Source of the DNA: Nitrososphaerales archaeon TH5888
GTDB lineage: Archaea > Thermoproteota > Nitrososphaeria > Nitrososphaerales > Nitrososphaeraceae
Length of the DNA stretch: 6,292 nucleotides
Direction of reading: 5' to 3'
Assembly: GCA_014523595.1 (NCBI GenBank)
Contig: JAATVN010000123.1
Location: forward strand, 1-6,292
Positions 1 through 4,332 of the stretch are shown piece by piece. Every line of letters begins with the position of its first letter. Within the stretch, counting starts at the first letter, position 1. The notes under the pieces were generated by a model. That model saw only the letters and a program-made list of their open reading frames with translations. It searched no databases and was not told where the DNA came from. A program made the translations under genes and the position numbers.

Positions 1-279
1 AAATATTTTAAAGACATTTTACACGGCGACATTATTGGAATGACCCTGGTACCAGAATGTATACTTGCAAGAGAAATGCAAATATGCTACATGTCGATTG
101 CGACAGTTACCGACTATGATGTTTGGTATGAAAATCCGGTCTCCTCTAGGGAAATACTGGAAGTCTTGACCAAAAATGCCAATAGGACTAAGGAATTGCT
201 TACTGCATTGATACCTGCTATCCCTGAAACCAGAAATAAGTGCAAATGCAAAACAGCATTACAAGATGCTATGGTTTAA
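1..279 (+). CDS. mtnP: S-methyl-5'-thioadenosine phosphorylase, C-terminal 92 residues (5' end outside window)
   Basis: The enzyme phosphorolyses methylthioadenosine to adenine and methylthioribose 1-phosphate in purine and methionine salvage, in the cytoplasm. Reading frame 1 is open from base 1 to the TAA at 277-279. Visible family motifs are MTLVPE (fragment residues 14-19), LARE followed by the Cys-Tyr of the ICY segment (22-30), and VTDYDVW (36-42). The two Asp of TDYD (38 and 40) match the base-recognition Asp pair of human MTAP (D220 and D222, from memory). The C-terminus carries a Cys-Lys-Cys motif (81-83), the CxC pair described as a stabilising disulfide in hyperthermophilic archaeal MTAP II. 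Here it is kept in what is probably a mesophile. The N-terminal two thirds are missing because the window starts inside the gene. The stop overlaps the 3' end of a convergent gene. A purine nucleoside phosphorylase of the same superfamily is the only real alternative, and the MTLVPE and CxC features argue against it. Confidence 0.93.
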   Translation, partial: KYFKDILHGDIIGMTLVPECILAREMQICYMSIATVTDYDVWYENPVSSREILEVLTKNANRTKELLTALIPAIPETRNKCKCKTALQDAMV

Positions 280-574
280 TTTGACTTTTGGTTGCAGGAT
301 CTATGAGAATTACTTCTCCTTCGACAAGTTTTCGTTGCAATACTAACTGGAAATCTTCGGTGTCGTAACCAAATTCTCTCAATTTGGATAGAGTTTTTTT
401 TGTCAAATTCAGACTAATATTATGACCCCCAATTCTTCCAAAGGCAATGGCATTGAACTTTAATTTGGTATCTTTAATAATAAAGTAGCCTCTTAATTTG
501 CTTGCGTATTGTCCTCCCTGGGCTTTTTCTACATATATTTCAGGTTCATCAGAAGGATAAGAATCACGAATCAC
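269..574 (-). CDS. Hypothetical protein, 101 residues, third gene of the regulator cassette
   Basis: I do not recognise this protein. It is predicted soluble: no signal peptide or membrane segment is visible. Alternating hydrophobic residues at 28-57 (around GYFIIKD and NAIAFGRIGGHNISL) suggest a beta-rich core. A Lys-rich helix follows (58-69), and a VLQRKLVEGEVILIDP stretch lies at 78-93. The start is GTG at 574-572. It shares GTGA with the stop codon of the upstream gene, and a GAGGAAAG site sits six bases before it, inside the end of that gene. Translational coupling is therefore likely, and the short overlap argues that the gene is real. Its 3' end overlaps the end of mtnP by 11 bases on the opposite strand. 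No function can be assigned. A thaumarchaeal lineage-specific family is my guess. Confidence 0.75.
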   Translation of the reverse strand: MIRDSYPSDEPEIYVEKAQGGQYASKLRGYFIIKDTKLKFNAIAFGRIGGHNISLNLTKKTLSKLREFGYDTEDFQLVLQRKLVEGEVILIDPATKSQIKP

Positions 575-984
575 TTTGGACTTTCCTCATTTGTTATTTC
601 AATACTTCTGTTTATATTCTTGGAAACCGAAAAACTCCACCAGTTATTGTCTACTATCTTGTAATCAGTGACATTAACACTAACTGCCGTTTCGTCATCC
701 GTATCTATGAATGAGAAGTTTCCATTTTTTATGATTTTTATTAATTTCCATCTTTCCTTTCCCTTTCTATTTCTATTTATTGCGACGGCCCATTCTTGAT
801 CCTCTGGAATTGTAGGCATGCCAATGTAGTCTACTATCTCCAGAATACCTAATCTTTTTTCTTCGCAAAATATTTTTTTATTTATTACATTTCTCCAGAT
901 ATCGACAGCTCCTATCGTTCTGTTGTTTTCATTAATGTTAATAACTCCAAAATAGACCACCTTATTTTCTGGAACGGTTGACAT
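571..984 (-). CDS. Hypothetical protein, 137 residues, second gene of the regulator cassette
   Basis: I do not recognise this protein. It starts with ATG at 984-982, eight bases after the TAA of the TrmB-like gene, and ends in the GTGA overlap with the next gene, so it sits in the middle of a three-gene operon. No signal peptide or membrane helix is visible. The N-terminal 30 residues (VVYFGVININ, then TIGAVDIWRNV) look like beta strands. A second strand-rich part holds EWAVAINRNRKGKERWKLIK (64-83), which is basic. An acidic FIDTDDET segment (92-99) and a Trp-Trp pair (115-116) follow. The charged tail ends NEESPK. The lack of Cys/His clusters and of a recognisable catalytic motif leaves the role open. 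A small domain that works with the neighbouring regulator is inference only. Confidence 0.77.
   Translation of the reverse strand: MSTVPENKVVYFGVININENNRTIGAVDIWRNVINKKIFCEEKRLGILEIVDYIGMPTIPEDQEWAVAINRNRKGKERWKLIKIIKNGNFSFIDTDDETAVSVNVTDYKIVDNNWWSFSVSKNINRSIEITNEESPK
581..588 (-). promoter_or_regulatory. Shine-Dalgarno-like site before the GTG start of the 101-residue gene
   Basis: On the minus strand this reads GAGGAAAG, ending six bases before the GTG at 574. It lies within the last codons of the preceding gene. It is the clearest ribosome-binding-like site in the window. It supports GTG as the true start and internal initiation within a polycistronic mRNA, in contrast to the apparently leaderless first genes of other units here. 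Confidence 0.5.
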
Positions 985-992
985 TCGACAAA

Positions 993-1355
993 TTATTGAT
1001 TCTCATTGCCATATTTAGTTCTTGCAGATTCGTGCATTCTTTCTAAGGAAGAGGCTAAACTATCAATCTGGACATTTTTTTTGAACTCAATACCTATTTT
1101 TTGGCAATGTAGACGATATGCATTTACTACTGAAAATTTGGGATGAAATGTTTGATACACACCAGATAGTTCCAATATCAGGCCCTTTTCAATTAGACCA
1201 TTGAGCAATTGAGTTGTTTTCTTAAGAGGAAGCCTTAGGTCATTTGAGATCTCTTGTAGTGGTGTTTTATCATTAATTATCAAATACAAAAAAATCTGTG
1301 CTTCTATATCCGACATATTAATTTTTGATATTAGCGCATCCTTGATGTTTTCCAA
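993..1355 (-). CDS. TrmB-like winged helix-turn-helix protein, 120 residues
   Basis: This is a small DNA-binding-type protein that probably regulates transcription. Residues 12-61 fit a TrmB/ArsR-like winged helix: helix 1 at NMSDIEAQIFLYLI (13-26), helix 2 at LQEISNDL (33-40), the recognition helix at LKKTTQLLNGLIEKGLI (44-60), then a wing LELSGVYQTFHP (61-72). The C-terminal part (73-120) is short and helical, with no room for the sugar-binding domain of full TrmB, so any ligand sensing is absent or of a different kind. The start is TTG at 1355, directly after an in-frame stop. An ATG at 1316 (residue 14) is an alternative, but TrmB-type domains usually have a short lead-in before the SxxEAxxxLxLL helix, which favours TTG. 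It is the first gene of a tight trio with two unknown proteins. Autoregulation is likely but not shown. Confidence 0.8.
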   Translation of the reverse strand: MENIKDALISKINMSDIEAQIFLYLIINDKTPLQEISNDLRLPLKKTTQLLNGLIEKGLILELSGVYQTFHPKFSVVNAYRLHCQKIGIEFKKNVQIDSLASSLERMHESARTKYGNENQ

Positions 1356-1459
1356 TTACTATCAGATCAATCCTATTCACTATGCATTAGGGTCCTATTT
1401 ACGTTATCAATATTACATTGAAAAATCAAACTTGTATACGATTCAAATCTTTTAACTAA

Positions 1460-1471
1460 ACAGAGTTCTGT
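1460..1471. repeat. Short inverted repeat ACAGA-GT-TCTGT
   Basis: Two perfect 5-base arms are separated by two bases, with outer A/T-rich flanks that extend the symmetry if one bulged G is allowed. It lies seven bases past the stop of the kinase gene and about 105 bases upstream of the TrmB-like gene on the same strand. The two-base spacer is too tight for a good hairpin, so a protein-binding palindrome is more plausible than a terminator. The arms are short enough to arise by chance. Confidence 0.25.
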
Positions 1472-1477
1472 GTTTTA

Positions 1478-2374
1478 TCAGAATGTTAATATCTCCTTAT
1501 ATTTTTGATATCTTTTCTGAATGTCTTCTGCATTAATATTTGCGAGTTTTTCAACGCCATAATCCTCTATTGCGAACGATCCCATAATGTTTCCATGTAT
1601 CATTGCATTTTTCAATGTTTTTAAATCCCATTTTTCTTGTTGTGATAAGTATCCCGTGAACGCACCACCAAAAGAATCGCCGGCACCAGTAGGATCCTTT
1701 ATAATTTCAGTAGGATATGCGGCAATTGGAAAGAATTCATCGTTATGGAAAAGGAGCGATCCATTTTCTCCCTTATTTATTACTGCGAAAGCCGGTCCAT
1801 TTGATACAAGCAAGCGTGCACATTTCAAAATATTGTTCTCCTTAAACAACAATTTGGCCTCGGATTCATTTAACATTATTCCATCAACTTTTTTTATCAT
1901 CTTAATCACATCGTCCCTCTTATTAACAATCCAAAAATCCATTGTGTCACAAATTACTAACTTTGGGCCGGAAAATAATTTCAGTATATTCATATTTTGT
2001 ACTGGATCATTATTTGCAAGGTAAACATACTCAGAATCAATATAATCATCCGGTATTGTTGATTGGTAATTTGCAATTACATTAAGTTCAGTCTTGTTAG
2101 TTGTTCTCTTTGCAAGATCAAAGCCAAAAGAAGAATCATAATGGAAGGTTTTTTCGGTTTGACTAATGGTTAACCCTCTGATATTAAGACGGTTTTTTAA
2201 TAGCTCTAAATATGCTGCCGGAAAATCATGACCTACTGTCCCGAGAAGTGATGTGGGCACGTAATTCGAAGCTGAGATTGAAGCAAATGTAGCTGTGCCG
2301 CCCAACGTTCTTTCAACAGTATGAAAGGGTGTCCGTGTAGTATCTAATGCAATGGTTCCGAATATCGTTAGCAT
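1478..2374 (-). CDS. PfkB/ribokinase-family sugar or nucleoside kinase, 298 residues
   Basis: This is a cytoplasmic ATP-dependent kinase of the PfkB family. The length (298) is typical. It begins with the first Rossmann strand LTIFGTIALD, followed by the family Gly-Gly in LGGTATFAS (24-32), and then GTVGHDFP (45-52). Further on are NESE (169-172, the NxxE motif for metal and phosphate), KGENGS (201-206), and the second signature DPTGAGDSFGGAF (227-239), where D233 is the expected catalytic base and GAGD forms the anion hole. The substrate-side N-terminal segment (LDTTRTPF, TLGGTATF) resembles a subgroup usually labelled only 'sugar kinase'. I cannot name the substrate. The nearby mtnP makes a nucleoside- or pentose-type substrate plausible. 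The start is ATG at 2374, with an AT-rich box about 25 bases upstream and no Shine-Dalgarno site, as in a leaderless mRNA. Confidence 0.92.
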   Translation of the reverse strand: MLTIFGTIALDTTRTPFHTVERTLGGTATFASISASNYVPTSLLGTVGHDFPAAYLELLKNRLNIRGLTISQTEKTFHYDSSFGFDLAKRTTNKTELNVIANYQSTIPDDYIDSEYVYLANNDPVQNMNILKLFSGPKLVICDTMDFWIVNKRDDVIKMIKKVDGIMLNESEAKLLFKENNILKCARLLVSNGPAFAVINKGENGSLLFHNDEFFPIAAYPTEIIKDPTGAGDSFGGAFTGYLSQQEKWDLKTLKNAMIHGNIMGSFAIEDYGVEKLANINAEDIQKRYQKYKEILTF

Positions 2375-2394
2375 GCAGTTCGATTAATAACAAC

Positions 2395-2403
2395 AATAAA
2401 TAA
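2395..2403. promoter_or_regulatory. AT-rich TATA-like box shared by the divergent ubiX and pfkB genes
   Basis: The plus strand reads AATAAATAA and the minus strand TTATTTATT. Its centre (2399) is 27 bases before the ubiX TTG (2426) and 25 bases from the pfkB ATG (2374). This is the distance expected for an archaeal TATA box when transcription starts at, or within a base or two of, the start codon. The whole divergent gap is 51 bases, leaving little room for two separate promoters. TBP binding in both orientations from one box is inferred from position only. BRE elements were not clear on either side. Confidence 0.5.
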
Positions 2404-2425
2404 GTGTTCAACAATATTTTGCATA

Positions 2426-3004
2426 TTGACATCGGAGACAAAACATGATAAAATAGTGATTGGGTTTTCTGGCGCTTCAGGTATTATTTACGGAATTAGG
2501 CTTTTGGAGATTCTACATTCTATTAACATTCAAACATACCTCATTATCAGTGAATGGGCAAAAAAAAATATAGAAATTGAAACCGACAAAACATTAGAAT
2601 ACGTTAAATCTCTTTCTTCCGTTAATTACGATAATTTCAAATTAGACGCCTCCGTATCAAGCGGTTCTTTCCTTCATGATGGGATGGTCATAGTACCATG
2701 TAGCATGAAGTCACTTTCAAGCATTGCAAATGGTTACGACGATACACTTATCTCTCGTGCTGCATCTGTTACCTTAAAAGAGTCACGAAAACTAATCATT
2801 GTGCCAAGAGAAACTCCGCTTTCAAGGATTCATCTTGAAAATATGATCAAGTTACAGGAAGCTGGTGCAATTATTCTTCCAGCCATGCCAGGGTTTTATC
2901 ATAACCCGTCGACGATAGATGAAATAATTGATCATTTGGTTGGCAAGATTCTTGATCAACTAAATATAGAACACGATCTGTTCAAGAGATGGAAGGATCA
3001 ATAA
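2426..3004 (+). CDS. ubiX: UbiX-type flavin prenyltransferase, 192 residues
   Basis: UbiX joins dimethylallyl phosphate to FMN, giving the prenyl-FMN cofactor of UbiD-type decarboxylases. Length and motifs fit the family throughout. IGFSGASGIIYG (12-23) is the flavin loop, with S18 in the position of the conserved Ser of Pseudomonas UbiX (S15). GSFLHDGMVIVPCSMKSLS lies at 80-98, IANGYDDTLISRA at 100-112, VPRETPLS at 126-133 with E129 matching E140, and PGFYH at 155-159 with Y158 matching Y169. The phosphate-binding Arg (R185) corresponds to K174 in GKILDQL, a conservative change. Equivalences are from memory. The start is TTG at 2426. A GTG at 2456 would cut into the first strand of the fold, so TTG is favoured, and the TATA-like box 27 bases upstream supports it. 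Codons 45-48 hold a run of nine A. No ubiD partner is in the window. Confidence 0.95.
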   Translation: MTSETKHDKIVIGFSGASGIIYGIRLLEILHSINIQTYLIISEWAKKNIEIETDKTLEYVKSLSSVNYDNFKLDASVSSGSFLHDGMVIVPCSMKSLSSIANGYDDTLISRAASVTLKESRKLIIVPRETPLSRIHLENMIKLQEAGAIILPAMPGFYHNPSTIDEIIDHLVGKILDQLNIEHDLFKRWKDQ

Positions 3005-3058
3005 AAGAATTTCTCACATTATTTTTCCTATTAGAAAACCTAGCATGGCTCAAACAAG

Positions 3059-3093
3059 AAAAAAATACAAATAGAAAATAGCAATAAAAAAAA
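3059..3093 (-). terminator. Oligo-T terminator region behind the KH gene
   Basis: On the minus strand this stretch reads T8, then a mixed T-rich spacer, then T7 (plus-strand A runs at 3086-3093 and 3059-3065). It begins 62 bases past the KH stop codon. Archaeal RNA polymerase terminates at T-rich tracts without needing a hairpin, so this is a good candidate end for the DUF424-KH transcripts. It also separates them from the convergent ubiX, whose own downstream signal is only a T5 at 3022-3026. Confidence 0.6.
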
Positions 3094-3154
3094 TAGTAAA
3101 ACAAGATGAAAAGATCATAATAGCTTGTCCATAGTAACGATTTTTACTGGTCTC

Positions 3155-3724
3155 TTAATTTTCCCAGAGTTGTAACTTTTCGATTTTTGATCTCCTCTTT
3201 GCTTGATAGAGCATTTCGTAGACTGTCTTGTGAGATCTTCCATTGATTAGTAACATTACTGCATCGATAGCTAGCTTTGTTTCTTCATAGTTGCCTATCA
3301 AACCTATTATGTGTCCATATATTGAAATGTAGGTGTTAGTTAATTCTTCAAGATTTTTTCTAGCCTTACCTTTCTCGCCAATAATCCTACCCTTTATGCG
3401 ATGGGTAGAATTGGTAGAGCTTGTAAAATTACGAAGATCTAAAATTTGAAACAGTGTTTCCTCATCTAAGATCCTAAATGCCCTTTCAGGGGAAAAACCA
3501 CTTGAAATAGCAGTGATTATGTCTCTCGCCTTTAGCGCTCCATATTCATCGAAATTATTAGAAGTTGAAGATACTGTTATCTCTCCCGTCTTACTTTCAA
3601 TTTCTATCTTTACGTTGCATTTTTTACAAATTTCGTTTTTAGTTTTTCCCTTATTTCCTATAACTACGGAAATTCGCTCTTCAGGTATATGTAGTGATAA
3701 ATTTAGATGATAATTATTGTCCAA
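3155..3724 (-). CDS. Archaeal KH-domain RNA-binding protein (Pno1/Dim2-like), 189 residues
   Basis: This is a two-KH-domain RNA-binding protein of the family related to eukaryotic Pno1/Dim2, a factor in small-subunit rRNA maturation. KH1 covers about residues 5-75, with the GxxG loop GNKG at 23-26 preceded by ERISVVI. KH2 covers about 95-165, with GEKG at 116-119 in RIKGRIIGEKGKARKNLEELT, then YISIYGHIIGLIG (132-144). A basic C-terminal helix follows (INGRSHKTVYEMLYQAKRRSK, 160-180). IITAISSGFSPERAF (69-83) is the conserved linker. The start is TTG at 3724: there is no in-frame ATG before residue 157, and a stop lies five codons upstream. It has its own TATA-like box. In many archaea this gene follows eIF1A and a RIO kinase (from memory). 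Here the upstream neighbour is DUF424 instead. Confidence 0.92.
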   Translation of the reverse strand: MDNNYHLNLSLHIPEERISVVIGNKGKTKNEICKKCNVKIEIESKTGEITVSSTSNNFDEYGALKARDIITAISSGFSPERAFRILDEETLFQILDLRNFTSSTNSTHRIKGRIIGEKGKARKNLEELTNTYISIYGHIIGLIGNYEETKLAIDAVMLLINGRSHKTVYEMLYQAKRRSKIEKLQLWEN

Positions 3725-3753
3725 TAGGAAACCCTACTTAGAACATGAAACTG

Positions 3754-3769
3754 TAAATATTTATTTATT
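3754..3769 (-). promoter_or_regulatory. TATA-like box upstream of the KH gene
   Basis: The minus strand reads AATAAATAAATATTTA, 30-45 bases before the TTG start at 3724. This would place the transcription start a few to about ten bases ahead of the start codon, so a very short leader. The box lies in the 61-base gap after DUF424, so KH can probably be transcribed separately as well as by read-through. Confidence 0.5.
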
Positions 3770-3785
3770 GTTTGACTTTTTACGC

Positions 3786-4130
3786 TTAGTAGGATTCTCT
3801 GAATCTATAAATCATAAGAAATGGAACATCTGAAAAATACTTGACGCTGGACCTCTTTGCAAGATTCAATTCAATTGCTTTATCAACTGTATCTTTACCA
3901 GCTAGATTTGAGATAGATGATTTTTTTAGATAAGATTCTATTTCACTATCGTCTGCTACTTTATCCATCCAGTAGTTTTTTTTTATATCTATTGTAATAT
4001 TCCCATGTTGGATTTGCTTATCAATCAGATAGAGATCACATACATTTACCATAAGTGAATCCTGATATCTAATAGTTCTTATTGCGTATCTAGACGCCCG
4101 GTCCTTAGAGCTGCTACTACTAGAAGTCAA
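3786..4130 (-). CDS. DUF424 family protein, 114 residues
   Basis: This is a small archaeal protein of unknown function. The DUF424 pattern is visible: a first strand pair running into VNVCDLYLIDKQI (28-40, the family's CDxxLLGK region), then SSISNLAGKDTVDKAIELNLAKRSSV (71-96, the family's NLVG..AVxxAxxLGL helix), then a closing SDVPFLMIYRF (100-110, compare GVPHAQ). Compared with typical members, which begin close to the first strand, it has a Ser-rich N-terminal extension of roughly 12 residues. The start is TTG at 4130. An ATG at 4052 (residue 27) has an AGGA seven to eight bases before it, but starting there would delete the first family strand. A TATA-like box 21-28 bases upstream also favours TTG. 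I recall that DUF424 often sits beside translation genes such as aIF2-beta or NMD3, and its KH neighbour fits that. An A9 run encodes part of the KK at 49-50. Confidence 0.75.
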   Translation of the reverse strand: MTSSSSSSKDRASRYAIRTIRYQDSLMVNVCDLYLIDKQIQHGNITIDIKKNYWMDKVADDSEIESYLKKSSISNLAGKDTVDKAIELNLAKRSSVKYFSDVPFLMIYRFRESY

Positions 4131-4150
4131 ATGATAGTTTGATGCAGACG

Positions 4151-4158
4151 TATTTAGA
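4151..4158 (-). promoter_or_regulatory. TATA-like box of the DUF424 gene
   Basis: The minus strand reads TCTAAATA, 21-28 bases before the TTG at 4130. This is the spacing expected if the transcript begins at or next to the start codon. No Shine-Dalgarno-like sequence lies between, so a leaderless mRNA is the simplest reading. This supports the TTG over the internal ATG. Confidence 0.45.
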
Positions 4159-4201
4159 TAAGTTTTTTGTTTAGACTTCCCGTAATATTATTTCATGAAC
4201 C

Positions 4202-4209
4202 TTTAAATA
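4202..4209 (+). promoter_or_regulatory. Candidate TATA box in the DUF424/DUF373 divergent gap
   Basis: TTTAAATA, followed by a further AAATATATC, is the most TATA-like sequence in the 202-base gap. Used on the plus strand it would start transcription near 4232-4236 and give DUF373 a leader of about 100 bases. Used on the minus strand it could give DUF424 a leader of about 50 bases. A second candidate, TACATATTTTA at 4309-4319, would give DUF373 a very short leader to the ATG at 4354. Position alone cannot decide between them. Confidence 0.35.
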
Positions 4210-4220
4210 AAATATATCAG

Positions 4221-4240
4221 TGAATGTTAGTTGTCATTCA
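4221..4240. repeat. Inverted repeat TGAATG-(8)-CATTCA in the divergent promoter region
   Basis: Perfect 6-base arms are separated by TTAGTTGT, placed 12 bases after the TTTAAATA box and close to the transcription start it would specify. The position fits an operator for a dimeric regulator. As RNA it could form a weak hairpin. Six-base arms in AT-rich sequence can occur by chance, so this remains a candidate. Confidence 0.25.
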
Positions 4241-4332
4241 TCATTTATTGTAATATTATTACTAAAAATTAATCCTATCATTGGACCATCAAATTAATTA
4301 GTCTCTGCTACATATTTTAGGTCGTAGAAAAA

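Noticed and set aside
502..714. A 70-codon plus-strand frame across the two small hypothetical genes
   Set aside because: The opposite strand has a tight gene array with a coupled GTGA junction and a ribosome-binding-like site. This frame has neither.
1421..1425. T5 on the minus strand behind the PfkB gene as a terminator
   Set aside because: Five T in AT-rich DNA is weak. Whether the kinase transcript ends here or continues into the TrmB-like cassette cannot be told from the sequence.
1587..2024. A 145-codon open frame on the plus strand opposite the PfkB kinase
   Set aside because: It is fully antisense to a gene with clear PfkB signatures. Its product is a Ser/Phe/Ile-rich string without recognisable domains.
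3045..3074. A nine-codon reading frame (Met-Ala-Gln-Thr-Arg-Lys-Lys-Tyr-Lys) after ubiX
   Set aside because: It is too short to judge, lies in the A-rich stretch that serves as the opposite-strand terminator, and has no Shine-Dalgarno site.
3513..3710. A 65-codon plus-strand frame opposite KH1
   Set aside because: It is antisense to the conserved KH GxxG region and has no independent support.
4180..4244. Possible C/D box small RNA on the minus strand (ATGATGA at 4244-4238, CTGA 17 bases later)
   Set aside because: The C box matches, but the spacing to the first CTGA is longer than usual, the C' box is poor and no terminal D box CTGA follows at a suitable distance.
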